Below, in pieces: positions 56,032 through 64,000 of a stretch of DNA of 64,000 nucleotides. Source of the DNA: Curvibacter sp. PD_MW3 (GTDB lineage Bacteria > Pseudomonadota > Gammaproteobacteria > Burkholderiales > Burkholderiaceae_C); assembly GCA_002633085.1 (NCBI GenBank), contig NSIV01000006.1, positions 120,343 through 184,342 on the forward strand. Direction: 5' to 3'. Each line of letters begins with the position of its first letter. Position 1 is the first letter of the stretch. The position numbers were made by a program, and so were the translations under genes. The notes below the pieces were generated by a model, which saw nothing but the letters and a program-made list of their open reading frames with translations, did no database searches and had not been told where the DNA came from.

Positions 56032-57174
56032 TTATTCAGGCCGGAAGCCAAAGACGCCGCCACCGCGCGTCACGACCACCAGCGTATTGCCGGCCAGCAC
56101 CGGCGCGGCGATGATCGCCGTTCCGTCCGTGCTGACGCGGGCCATGGGCGAGCCATCTTCGCGCGAGAGGAAATGCACCAAGCCGGTACCATCCCCCACC
56201 ACCACGGAACGTCCCGCGGCCAAGGGTGCCCCCAGGTTACGGTAGCGCAAAATCTCCTGCGCCCAGGCGCGCTCACCATCGGCACGACGCCAAGCCACAA
56301 CCGTGCCATCGGCCTCCGCACCAAAAATGAAGTCACGGTCGCCCCGCACCCCTGTGGCCCCGGTTGCCGACTTGGTCCACAAGACGGTGCCACGTGCCGC
56401 ATCCACGCAACCAACAGCCGCCTGGAAAGCGCGCGTGCAAATCACCGAGCCCTCGCGGCTGACACCGGCCACCAAATCCACCAGGCGCTCAATATCGTTC
56501 ACGCCGCGCGGTGAGGCAATGGCAGCTTCCCAGCGCACGCTGCCGTTGAGCGGATTCAAGCCAACCAGCTTGCCCGACAAGCCCACCACCAGCGTGTCAC
56601 CCACGGCCAGCAACACGCCGGCCTGACGCAGCACCAAGGCCTCTCCCGTGCGTTGCTGCTGCCACAAGCGACGGCCAGATTGACCATCAAATGCGCTGAC
56701 TGTGCGGTCTGCCCCGAGCACAAAGACCCGACCTCCCGCCACCAAGGGCGCTGTCAAACTGACCGCATTGAGACGCTGGCGCCAAATTTCACGCCCGGCC
56801 TCCAGGGCCACGACCTCGTTGCCCAGGGTGATGACGGCAGCACGTTGGCCATCGTAGCCAACCCCTGCACTCAAGGGACTTCCCAGCGAGAGGCGCCAGA
56901 CGTCAGCGCCATTGCTGGCATCCAGCACCGCCACCGTACCATTCGACGCGGCCACCGCCAGACGTTGGTCCACCACCCGCACGTCCAGCGGCAAGCTCAC
57001 CTCTGCGATCTTGCTAACCCAAACTTGGCGCACGCCGAGCAGATCAACGCCAGGCGGCAACTCGGCCGGTTTCGGCTTTGACGGCGCGCTGGAGCACGCC
57101 ACCAAGAACACCACCAGGGCGGTCACCAGCGCATGGCGGACCACACGGGAAAATCCATGCGACATTTGACTCAC
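56032..57174 (-). CDS. bamB: Outer membrane assembly lipoprotein BamB
   Basis: Lipoprotein of the BAM complex that helps insert outer-membrane beta-barrels; 380 residues. The signal ends in FLVAC (lipobox LVAC, Cys to be lipidated), then an eight-bladed beta-propeller with repeated G-D/G-W-containing blades ([37 protein letters not shown]). The GTG at 57174 overlaps the yfgM stop; an ATG at 57165 is an alternative. Confidence 0.94.
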   Translation of the reverse strand: MSQMSHGFSRVVRHALVTALVVFLVACSSAPSKPKPAELPPGVDLLGVRQVWVSKIAEVSLPLDVRVVDQRLAVAASNGTVAVLDASNGADVWRLSLGSPLSAGVGYDGQRAAVITLGNEVVALEAGREIWRQRLNAVSLTAPLVAGGRVFVLGADRTVSAFDGQSGRRLWQQQRTGEALVLRQAGVLLAVGDTLVVGLSGKLVGLNPLNGSVRWEAAIASPRGVNDIERLVDLVAGVSREGSVICTRAFQAAVGCVDAARGTVLWTKSATGATGVRGDRDFIFGAEADGTVVAWRRADGERAWAQEILRYRNLGAPLAAGRSVVVGDGTGLVHFLSREDGSPMARVSTDGTAIIAAPVLAGNTLVVVTRGGGVFGFRPE

Positions 57175-57839
57175 TTGACGCCCCCTGCGGCTTGGTCGGC
57201 CTGGACGCTGGTGCCGAGTGCAGCCAGCTTGACATCGATCAGGCGTCGGTATTCACTGCCCTCGCCCAAGCCCTTGTAGGCCTTGAGGTATTCAGTGACT
57301 GCCTCGGTTTTTTTCCCCTGCGCCAGATAGACGTCTCCACGTCGATCAGCGGCCAAAGAAGCGAAGTCAGCAGGGAAATTGCCAGCCAACTGCTTGAGGG
57401 CCTCGTCATACGCTTTTGTTTCAATCAGCACACTCGCCAGACGCAGACGGGCAACCGCCTGGTAGCCTTCATCTGAAGACTTCTCAGCAACCCCCAGCAA
57501 GGCGCCCTTGGCCGCATCCAGCTTGCCGGCATCCACGTAGACCTTGGCAGCCAGCAGTCCAGCCTGCTGGGCATAGGTGGTGGAGGCGAATTTGTCTTTC
57601 ATGTCACCCAGGGCACGCTCCAGCTTGGCCACATCCCCCGTTACGGCAATGCGCTCCACCTCGTCGTACATGGCAGCCGCCTGGGTTGCCTGGCTGCGCT
57701 GCCAATACTGGTACAGGTTCCAGCCGGCAACGGCCGCCAGCACCGCGATGAGAGCCCAGGTGATCGGGTTGCCATATTGACGCCAGAAATGCTTGAGCTG
57801 ATCAAGTTGCTCTTGTTCTTCGAGATCGAGATGTGCCAT
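57171..57839 (-). CDS. yfgM: Ancillary SecYEG translocon subunit YfgM
   Basis: Protein of 222 residues anchored by one N-terminal helix (ITWALIAVLAAVAGWNLYQYW) with a periplasmic TPR-like domain (ALGDMKDKFASTTYAQQAG, VARLRLASVLIETKAYDEAL). E. coli YfgM associates with PpiD and SecYEG. ATG at 57839 (MAHLDLEEQEQLDQLKHF, the usual start). It lies between hisS and bamB, the conserved order. Confidence 0.93.
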   Translation of the reverse strand: MAHLDLEEQEQLDQLKHFWRQYGNPITWALIAVLAAVAGWNLYQYWQRSQATQAAAMYDEVERIAVTGDVAKLERALGDMKDKFASTTYAQQAGLLAAKVYVDAGKLDAAKGALLGVAEKSSDEGYQAVARLRLASVLIETKAYDEALKQLAGNFPADFASLAADRRGDVYLAQGKKTEAVTEYLKAYKGLGEGSEYRRLIDVKLAALGTSVQADQAAGGVK

Positions 57840-57853
57840 GGGAAGTATTACTT

Positions 57854-59167
57854 TCAAGACCGCGATTGTAGGTGGGACGCCCAATCGGCAACGTTCGCCA
57901 ACGAATGCGTCGACTGTGCGCCACTGCCGTCGCGCAGGGCTTTGAGGGTGACCTGGTTTTGCGCCAGTTCATCAGCGCCGAAAATCAAGGCGTAGAAGGC
58001 GCCGCTGGCATCAGCCCGTTTGAACTGGGACTTCATGCTGCCCATGCCCTCACCGGTGCCGGCATGCATTTGCACACGTACGCCCGCGGCTCGCAGGGCC
58101 TGAAGGCATGCCATGGCCGTCGGCAGTGCCGCGACGTCGGGAACAATGGCATAGGCATCCAGAGTCGGAGCGGGATTGATCGTGCCTTGCTCTTTCAGGA
58201 GTTCGAGCACGCGCTCCACCCCCAAAGCCCAGCCAACGGCGGGCGCCGGCTTGCCGCCAATCTGTTCAATCAAATAGTCATAACGCCCGCCGCCGCAGAT
58301 CGTGCCTTGCGAACCCAGCCGCGTCGTGATGAACTCGAACACTGTCAGGTTGTAGTAGTCCATGCCGCGCACCAGCCGCGGATTGATGCTGTAGGCCACG
58401 CCATTGGCATCGAGCATGGCACGCACCTGGTTGAAATGGGCCAGAGAGGCTTCACCCAGGAAATTGAGCAGCTTGGGTGCTGCCTCCACCAATGCCTGCA
58501 TCGCTGGATTTTTGGTATCCAGAATACGCAACGGATTCAGGTGCAGACGACGACGAGCCTCTTCATCGAGCTGGTCTGCATGCTGTTCGAAATAGGCAAT
58601 CAGCGCTGCGCGGTGCTGTTTGCGCTCTTCCGGCTGCCCCAGGCTGTTGAGTTCCAGGCGCACATCGCTCAACCCCAGCGTTTTCCAGAGCGCAGCGGCC
58701 AGCAGAATCAACTCGGCGTCGATTTCGGCACCGGCAAAACCCAGCGCCTCGGCACCCACCTGATGGAACTGGCGGTAGCGCCCGCGTTGCGGTCGCTCAT
58801 GGCGGAACATCGGGCCCATGTAATACAGACGCTTGCCGCCGTCATACAGCATGGAATGTTCGACCACCGCACGCACCACGCCAGCGGTGCACTCAGGCCG
58901 CAACGTCAGGTGCTCGCCATTCAGGCGATCCTCGAAAGAGTACATCTCCTTCTCGACAATATCGGTCACTTCCCCAAGACCGCGGATGAACAGCGGCGTG
59001 GGTTCAACTATGGGTGTTCGAATGTTGCTGTAGGCATAGCTCGCCATCAGCGTACGAACCTGCTCCTCCAACCACTCCCAGCGGGCAGAATCCGGGGGCA
59101 GGATGTCGTTCATGCCTTTGACGGCGGTCAGCTTCTCGGCCTTGGCGGCCATCTTCTTTTCTGTCAT
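57854..59167 (-). CDS. hisS: Histidyl-tRNA synthetase
   Basis: Class II aminoacyl-tRNA synthetase of 437 residues. Motif 1 region ([15 protein letters not shown]), motif 2 ([19 protein letters not shown]), HisA motif ([14 protein letters not shown]) and motif 3 ([12 protein letters not shown]) are visible, followed by the C-terminal anticodon-binding domain ([17 protein letters not shown]). Two nearby start ATGs exist (59167, 59152). Confidence 0.97.
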   Translation of the reverse strand: MTEKKMAAKAEKLTAVKGMNDILPPDSARWEWLEEQVRTLMASYAYSNIRTPIVEPTPLFIRGLGEVTDIVEKEMYSFEDRLNGEHLTLRPECTAGVVRAVVEHSMLYDGGKRLYYMGPMFRHERPQRGRYRQFHQVGAEALGFAGAEIDAELILLAAALWKTLGLSDVRLELNSLGQPEERKQHRAALIAYFEQHADQLDEEARRRLHLNPLRILDTKNPAMQALVEAAPKLLNFLGEASLAHFNQVRAMLDANGVAYSINPRLVRGMDYYNLTVFEFITTRLGSQGTICGGGRYDYLIEQIGGKPAPAVGWALGVERVLELLKEQGTINPAPTLDAYAIVPDVAALPTAMACLQALRAAGVRVQMHAGTGEGMGSMKSQFKRADASGAFYALIFGADELAQNQVTLKALRDGSGAQSTHSLANVADWASHLQSRS

Positions 59168-59175
59168 GAATCTGT

Positions 59176-60450
59176 TCAGGCAGCTTCAGATACCCTGCGG
59201 GCACCGAAACGGTTCTCGATATAGGTTTCGACCACTTGCTGGAAATCGCGCGCAATGGCATCACCGCGCAAGGTCATTCGCTTTTCGCCATCAATGAATA
59301 CCGGTGCAGCCGGTGCCTCTCCCGTACCGGGCAGGCTGATGCCGATATCGGCATGCTTGCTCTCACCCGGTCCATTGACGATACATCCCATGACTGCAAC
59401 CTTGAGCGCTTCAACGCCCGGGTACTGCTTGCGCCAAACCGGCATCTGCGCGCGCAGAAAATCATCGATCTGTTTGGCCAATACCTGAAATGTGGTGCTG
59501 GTCGTTCGGCCACAGCCGGGGCACGCTGTGACGCTGGGCACGAAAGTGCGCAAGCCCAATGCCTGCAGGATCTCGGAAGCAATCACCACTTCTTGCGTAC
59601 GCGCCTCACCCGGCTGCGGTGTGAGCGAGACGCGAATGGTGTCGCCAATGCCTTCCTGCAACAGGATGGAAAGCGCCGTGGCGGACGCAACCGTCCCCTT
59701 GGTCCCCATGCCAGCCTCGGTCAGGCCCAAGTGCAGCGCGTAGTCGCAGCGCTTGGACAACTCGCGATAAACGGAAATCAGATCCTGGACACCGCTAACC
59801 TTGCAGGACAAGATGATCTGCTCAGCCGACATCCCCATGCTTTGCGCAAAGCGCGCCGAGTCAATGGCCGAGGTGATGAGCGCTTCGTACATCACCGCCT
59901 TGGCATCCCACGGTTCGGGCCGGCGGCTGTTCTCGTCCATCAAACTCGCCAGCAGCTCTTGGTCCAGGCTTCCCCAATTGACGCCAATGCGCACCGGCTT
60001 GTTCCAGCGCATGGCCACTTCGATCATCTGTCCGAATTGGCGATCACGCTTGTCTCCCTTGCCCACATTGCCGGGATTGATACGGTACTTGGACAGCGTC
60101 TCGGCACAAGCGGGATACGCCGTCAACAAGGTATGGCCGTTGTAATGGAAGTCGCCAATCAGCGGCACATCAATGCCCATGCGGTCGAGCTGTTCGCGGA
60201 TGTGAGGCACCGCCTGAGCGGCTTCGGGCGTATTCACCGTGAGACGCACCATCTCGGAACCCGCCAGGGCCAGTTCCTTGACCTGGATCGCCGTCCCGAT
60301 GACATCCACTGTATCGGTGTTCGTCATGGATTGAACGCGCACCGGGGCATCACCACCCACGGTGACAACCCGCGCGCCCCAACTCACGGGAACCTGACGT
60401 GTACGGCGCGATTTCGGCGCGGCCTGATCAATCGGAAAACAGGACTGCAC
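59176..60450 (-). CDS. ispG: (E)-4-hydroxy-3-methylbut-2-enyl-diphosphate synthase
   Basis: Iron-sulfur enzyme of the MEP isoprenoid pathway (424 residues). The Fe-S cysteines are in [10 protein letters not shown] and [18 protein letters not shown]; the TIM-barrel N-terminus has [14 protein letters not shown] and [10 protein letters not shown]. The start is GTG at 60450, one base after the rodZ stop. ispD and ispF lie elsewhere in this window, so three MEP genes are spread over two loci. Confidence 0.96.
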   Translation of the reverse strand: MQSCFPIDQAAPKSRRTRQVPVSWGARVVTVGGDAPVRVQSMTNTDTVDVIGTAIQVKELALAGSEMVRLTVNTPEAAQAVPHIREQLDRMGIDVPLIGDFHYNGHTLLTAYPACAETLSKYRINPGNVGKGDKRDRQFGQMIEVAMRWNKPVRIGVNWGSLDQELLASLMDENSRRPEPWDAKAVMYEALITSAIDSARFAQSMGMSAEQIILSCKVSGVQDLISVYRELSKRCDYALHLGLTEAGMGTKGTVASATALSILLQEGIGDTIRVSLTPQPGEARTQEVVIASEILQALGLRTFVPSVTACPGCGRTTSTTFQVLAKQIDDFLRAQMPVWRKQYPGVEALKVAVMGCIVNGPGESKHADIGISLPGTGEAPAAPVFIDGEKRMTLRGDAIARDFQQVVETYIENRFGARRVSEAA

Positions 60451-60451
60451 C

Positions 60452-61402
60452 TTACTTCACCTCGAAACGAGCCACATTCTCGCGAACGACGGCGTCCAGA
60501 TTGAACGGTTTTCCTCGGACCTGGACTTCTGTGACATCGGCACGCCCAATCACCACCGACAGGGGCAACGCACCCGAAACATTCACCGTTTCGCCAGTCG
60601 CCAACGTGCGCCGCAGTTGGATCACGCCCTGCGCATCCGTGACCTCGACCCAGGACGGTCCACGTGCCTTGAAGCCCAGCACACCACTGCCAGGCGCCCC
60701 AACTTGAGGCGCTGCCACGGCAGCACTGACGGGAGCCGGCGGCGCTGGCGTTGTCACCACAGGAGACACAACGGGTGCAGGCGGCACCTGAGGAGACGCC
60801 ACCGGCGGTTCAACCAGCGCCGGAGCCGCGGGTGCGGGAAGAGGATTTTCAACCGGTTTCTCGGTCGGAGCAGGTGCTGACGTCGTCTCATTGGCCGGCG
60901 TCGGTGTGGCAAGCACCACCTCGGACGAGGTGGCTTCCTTTCGCTCCATGGAAGGAAAGAAGATCAATACCAGGGCTGCCGCCAGAATCGCCAATGCCGC
61001 CAGTACACCAGGCCGGGAGATCTGATCCCGCAAGGACGTCGTGGCCGCATCACCTGGCGCGCGAAACGGTGCATTGATGCCCCACTCGTCGGGCCGGAGC
61101 TGGGGCGCCGTCGTTTGCGGCAGCAACGCCAACACAGGAGCGGGATCGATTTTCAGCGTCCGGCAGACGCTGGAAGCCAAGGCCCGTACAAATACCGCAT
61201 CCGGCAGCAGGTCGAGCCGGTCGGCCTCCAGGGCCTCCAATTTCTTGACCGGCACCTTCATGGATACCGCCAACGCCGCCACATGCAGACCGGCTGCCTC
61301 ACGCGCCTGTCGCAGCAGTTCGCCTGCCGTCACCTGCGGAGCCGCAGCGTCACCCTCGGTGGCTGCTTCGGTTTCCGGCGTCAGCTCTTGTTCCTCACTC
61401 AT
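60452..61402 (-). CDS. rodZ: Cell-shape protein RodZ-like (HTH plus DUF4115)
   Basis: Membrane protein of 316 residues with an N-terminal HTH_25 domain ([21 protein letters not shown]), one transmembrane helix ([15 protein letters not shown]), a long Pro/Ala/Val-rich periplasmic linker and a C-terminal DUF4115 domain ([20 protein letters not shown]). RodZ links MreB to the wall-synthesis machinery. ATG at 61402 (GAGGGG Shine-Dalgarno) overlaps the pilW stop; an ATG at 61420 is possible. Confidence 0.9.
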   Translation of the reverse strand: MSEEQELTPETEAATEGDAAAPQVTAGELLRQAREAAGLHVAALAVSMKVPVKKLEALEADRLDLLPDAVFVRALASSVCRTLKIDPAPVLALLPQTTAPQLRPDEWGINAPFRAPGDAATTSLRDQISRPGVLAALAILAAALVLIFFPSMERKEATSSEVVLATPTPANETTSAPAPTEKPVENPLPAPAAPALVEPPVASPQVPPAPVVSPVVTTPAPPAPVSAAVAAPQVGAPGSGVLGFKARGPSWVEVTDAQGVIQLRRTLATGETVNVSGALPLSVVIGRADVTEVQVRGKPFNLDAVVRENVARFEVK

Positions 61403-62228
61403 TGAATGCCCCTCGCTCATAGGCCTCGACTTCGCGCGACTGTGGATAGCGCTTCTTGAGTTGTGCGGCCAGTTGCTCCCTGGCCTCACGGTTATTTAAA
61501 CGTTGTTCGATCTTGATCCCCAGCCATAAGGACTCCGCATTGGCCATCTCGCTGTTGTTCAGGCGCCGAATGTAGAACTGGGCACGCGTCAACTCACCAC
61601 GCTGGAACAGCAGCGTCGCCAGGTTGTAGCCCGTGACGGGATTGGCAGCATCAAGCTCATAGGACTTGGTCAGGCTGTACTCGGCCTCGGCTCGTTGCCC
61701 CGCTCTGACCTGACACAGCCCTTGGGCCATCCAGGTCTTGGCACGTCCGCCGTAGGTCGGATTGGCAATCGCCTGCGTAAAAGCCTGGAAAGACTCGGTG
61801 TAACGAGCCTGCTGGCACAGCAACCAGCCATAGTTATGCGTCACATTGGCATCGCGAGGGTTGAGCGCCATGGCCCGGCGGAAGCTGTCCTCTGCAAGCC
61901 GCAGGTCATTCAAACGCATGTAGATCAGACCACGCAGGTTGTAGGCTTCGGCATACGCCGGATCCACGACCAGCGCCTGCTTGATTTCGTCCAAGGCGAC
62001 AGTGGTCTGCCCCTGCTCGAAATAGCCAATGGCCAATTCCAGTCGAATGCGAGCCCGCTTGCGAACCTCGGGCTCATCTGAGTCCGTCACGATATCCGCA
62101 TGGCTACCATTCGTCGCCCCGTCCCCCGTGGTGGCACAGCCGGACAGGCCCATGATGGCCACCAATGCCAGACAGGCGCCCCAAAAGCGCATAGCCATCT
62201 GCCGCGAACCTGTCTCGCTCATTTTCAT
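61395..62228 (-). CDS. Type IV pilus biogenesis lipoprotein PilF/PilW
   Basis: Lipoprotein of 277 residues with lipobox GLSGC and about six TPR units (AEAYNLRGLIYMRLNDL, AEDSFRRAMALNPRDANVTHNYGW). PilF/PilW is the pilotin for outer-membrane localisation and assembly of the PilQ secretin. It is placed between rlmN and rodZ, the usual position. No other pilus gene is in the window. Confidence 0.9.
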   Translation of the reverse strand: MKMSETGSRQMAMRFWGACLALVAIMGLSGCATTGDGATNGSHADIVTDSDEPEVRKRARIRLELAIGYFEQGQTTVALDEIKQALVVDPAYAEAYNLRGLIYMRLNDLRLAEDSFRRAMALNPRDANVTHNYGWLLCQQARYTESFQAFTQAIANPTYGGRAKTWMAQGLCQVRAGQRAEAEYSLTKSYELDAANPVTGYNLATLLFQRGELTRAQFYIRRLNNSEMANAESLWLGIKIEQRLNNREAREQLAAQLKKRYPQSREVEAYERGAFNE

Positions 62229-62231
62229 GCC

Positions 62232-63380
62232 TTAGATCTCCTCCGGTTTCCGGTCTCGCGACATCACGGGCTTGAGCATCACGGTACGCTGCTGGTTAAT
62301 TCGCTCACTCACCCGTGTGCGGTCCTTGACATCGCCCGCCAACTGCCCGCAGGCTGCATCGATGTCGTCGCCACGTGTTTTACGCACGGTTGTCACGATA
62401 CCAGCATCTGAGAGGATTTTGGCAAAGGCGAGCACCTGGTTTTGCGGCGACCGCACCAGCCCCGACTGCGGGAATGGATTGAAGGGGATCAGATTGAATT
62501 TGCACCAGACGCCTCCAGTCGCGTACTGGCGTACCAATGCAATCAATTGCTGCGCATGTTCGGGTTGGTCGTTCACCCCATCGAGCATGCAGTATTCAAA
62601 GGTAATGAAATCGCGCGGCGCATGGGCCAAATAGCGGTTGCATGCCGCCATCAACTCGGCAATCGGGTATTTGCGGTTCAACGGAACCAGGTTGTCGCGC
62701 AAGGCGTCGTTGGGGGCATGCAAGGACACCGCCAGCGCCACCGGGCAATCCTGCGCCAGACGGTCCATCATCGGCACCACACCCGAGGTCGATACCGTCA
62801 CGCGACGGCGCGACAGACCGTAGCCGTGGTCGTCCAACATGATGCGCAAGGCCGGAATCAGTTCGTTGTAGTTCTGCAGGGGCTCCCCCATGCCCATCAT
62901 CACCACGTTGGTGATGATGCGGTCTTGCCGTCCGAGATGCTTGCGCAGGAAATGCTCGGCGAACCAGAGCTGCGCAATGATCTCGCCCGTTGTCAGGTTG
63001 CGACTGAAGCCCTGGTGGCCGGTGGAGCAGAAGCGACATCCCACCGCACAGCCGGCCTGGGACGACACACACAGCGTGCCGCGATCTTCCTCGGGAATGA
63101 AAACTGCTTCGACAGCATTACCGTCGCCCACATCAAACAACCACTTGATGGTGCCGTCAGCGGAAATTTGCCGGGAGATGACATCCAGCCCCTTGATATG
63201 GGCCGTTGTCGCAAGCTTCTCCCGCAGGGATTTCGCCAGATCGGTCATTTCGCCGAAACTGGAAGCCCCTTTTTGATGAATCCAGCGAAACAGCTGGGTG
63301 GCGCGAAAGCGCTTTTCCCCCAGCCGCTCGCAGAAAAGGGCCAAACCCTCGAGGTCAAAATCGAGCAGATTGGCCGTCAT
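62232..63380 (-). CDS. rlmN: Dual-specificity RNA methyltransferase RlmN
   Basis: Radical-SAM enzyme that makes 2-methyladenosine at 23S rRNA A2503 and tRNA position 37. The 382-residue protein has the CxxxCxxC motif in [26 protein letters not shown] and the second catalytic Cys in [11 protein letters not shown] near the C-terminus. It lies 7 bases after ndk and 3 bases before pilW. Confidence 0.97.
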   Translation of the reverse strand: MTANLLDFDLEGLALFCERLGEKRFRATQLFRWIHQKGASSFGEMTDLAKSLREKLATTAHIKGLDVISRQISADGTIKWLFDVGDGNAVEAVFIPEEDRGTLCVSSQAGCAVGCRFCSTGHQGFSRNLTTGEIIAQLWFAEHFLRKHLGRQDRIITNVVMMGMGEPLQNYNELIPALRIMLDDHGYGLSRRRVTVSTSGVVPMMDRLAQDCPVALAVSLHAPNDALRDNLVPLNRKYPIAELMAACNRYLAHAPRDFITFEYCMLDGVNDQPEHAQQLIALVRQYATGGVWCKFNLIPFNPFPQSGLVRSPQNQVLAFAKILSDAGIVTTVRKTRGDDIDAACGQLAGDVKDRTRVSERINQQRTVMLKPVMSRDRKPEEI

Positions 63381-63387
63381 TTCATGT

Positions 63388-63813
63388 TTATCGCGAATAA
63401 ACGTTCATGCCGGGGAAGAAGAAAGCCACTTCCACAGCAGCCGTTTCGGCGGCATCGGAGCCATGCACTGCGTTGGCATCAATGCTGTCGGCGAAATCGG
63501 CGCGGATCGTACCGGGAGCAGCCTTCTTGGGATCGGTCGCGCCCATCAGGTCACGGTTCTTCAGAATGGCGCCTTCGCCTTCCAGCGCCTGGATCATCAC
63601 CGGGCCGGAAATCATGAAATCGACCAGATCCTTGAAGAAGGGGCGCTCTTTGTGCACTGCATAGAACGCTTCTGCTTCACGGCGGGACAGATGAGCCATC
63701 TTGGCAGCGACAACCTTCAGGCCGGCAGCTTCAAAGCGCGCATAGATCTGACCAATCACGTTCTTGGCGACGGCATCGGGCTTGATGATGGAAAGAGTAC
63801 GTTCGATAGACAT
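63388..63813 (-). CDS. ndk: Nucleoside diphosphate kinase
   Basis: Enzyme of 141 residues that balances NTP/dNTP pools. Family blocks: [18 protein letters not shown], the catalytic His in [19 protein letters not shown] (NAVHGSD) and [10 protein letters not shown]. It is the first gene of the long minus-strand series; the promoter at 63.87 kb precedes it and AGGAAA serves as ribosome binding site. Confidence 0.98.
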   Translation of the reverse strand: MSIERTLSIIKPDAVAKNVIGQIYARFEAAGLKVVAAKMAHLSRREAEAFYAVHKERPFFKDLVDFMISGPVMIQALEGEGAILKNRDLMGATDPKKAAPGTIRADFADSIDANAVHGSDAAETAAVEVAFFFPGMNVYSR

Positions 63814-63862
63814 GTGATTTTCCTGAGTTATTGGTGTTCAGTTTCTACCCATTGGGCAAAGC

Positions 63863-63890
63863 TTTGTATTTTAACCTGTAAGGACGTCAA
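63863..63890 (-). promoter_or_regulatory. Sigma70-type promoter upstream of ndk
   Basis: On the minus strand TTGACG (63885-63890) and TACAAA (63863-63868) are separated by 16 bases; a TAAAAT overlaps the spacer. It would start a transcript about 40 bases before the ndk ATG and could drive the long ndk-to-purA series. Confidence 0.5.
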
Positions 63891-63954
63891 GCCTGTGACT
63901 AGGGCAAATATTCCCCTCTGTAGACAGCCCGTTGGCCGTCGCAAGCACCGGCAA

Positions 63955-64000
63955 TCAGCGGCCGCGCCCACCACGGCGCTGGCCACCGCCACCCCCACCC
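63955..64000 (-). CDS. C-terminal end of a Gly/Arg-rich protein (partial)
   Basis: The minus strand reads GGGGGGQRRGGRGR and then a TGA at 63955-63957; the gene continues past the window edge. Such Gly/Arg tails occur in RNA-binding proteins and DEAD-box RNA helicases, but only 14 residues are visible, so the identity is a guess. Confidence 0.45.
   Translation of the reverse strand, partial: GGGGGGQRRGGRGR

Overview
The window is a gene-dense, GC-rich chromosomal segment of a betaproteobacterium, most likely a member of the Comamonadaceae (Burkholderiales). This rests on the long ndk-rlmN-pilW-rodZ-ispG-hisS-yfgM-bamB-der-hfq-hflX-hflK-hflC-hisZ-purA series, on RelA/OmpR/EnvZ next to ispF/ispD and mfd, and on short GC-rich intergenic repeats of a type I remember (unverified) from that family. 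I found no rRNA, tRNA, CRISPR array, insertion sequence or prophage. No stretch longer than 300 bases lacks a gene.

Layout. (1) 1-5308, plus strand: the end of a lipopolysaccharide (LPS)/surface-glycan cluster: glycosyltransferase (partial), msbA, polysaccharide deacetylase, methyltransferase, a DUF6492 protein and an unassigned glycan-locus protein. (2) 5326-17152, minus strand: a tightly packed chain read from purD through an acyltransferase, hemF, nadD, rsfS, rlmH, maf and rng into three glycosyltransferases and an O-antigen-ligase-like protein, many with ATGA or GTGA overlaps. yebC lies just upstream. (3) 18087-23639: a HerA-like ATPase, 3-hydroxybutyrate dehydrogenase, an alpha/beta hydrolase and relA. 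(4) 23691-31842: two small envelope proteins, ompR-envZ, ispF-ispD and a 1154-residue MASE3/PAS/GAF/HD-GYP sensor. (5) 32043-40167: mfd, a DUF4405 membrane protein, serB, a phosphate/phosphonate-type binding protein, a PhoD-like phosphatase and two very small proteins with a shared C-terminal motif. (6) 40187-47778: rlmB, a divergent LolD-like ATPase/tesA pair, mnmH, small and membrane proteins of unknown role, a cystathionine beta-lyase-like enzyme and a phosphoribosyltransferase. (7) 47851-63813, minus strand: the long ndk-to-purA series, with the Gly/Arg-rich end of another minus-strand gene at the window edge.

How it fits together: most genes are housekeeping (RNA processing and modification, isoprenoid, purine, heme and NAD synthesis, outer-membrane assembly, stringent response, DNA repair). 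The accessory content is the LPS/O-antigen cluster, the large cyclic-di-GMP phosphodiesterase-type sensor between ispD and mfd, and the small-protein pair near 39.7-40.2 kb.

The most unusual observations are: three copies of a roughly 98-bp structured intergenic repeat; the small-protein pair behind a good sigma70 promoter; facing OmpR-like half-sites at the ompR promoter; a perfect hairpin with a T-rich tail in the mfd leader; a lysine/alanine-rich tail on RsfS; and start codons of a divergent gene pair that physically overlap. I saw no clear evidence of a wholly new defence or mobile system.
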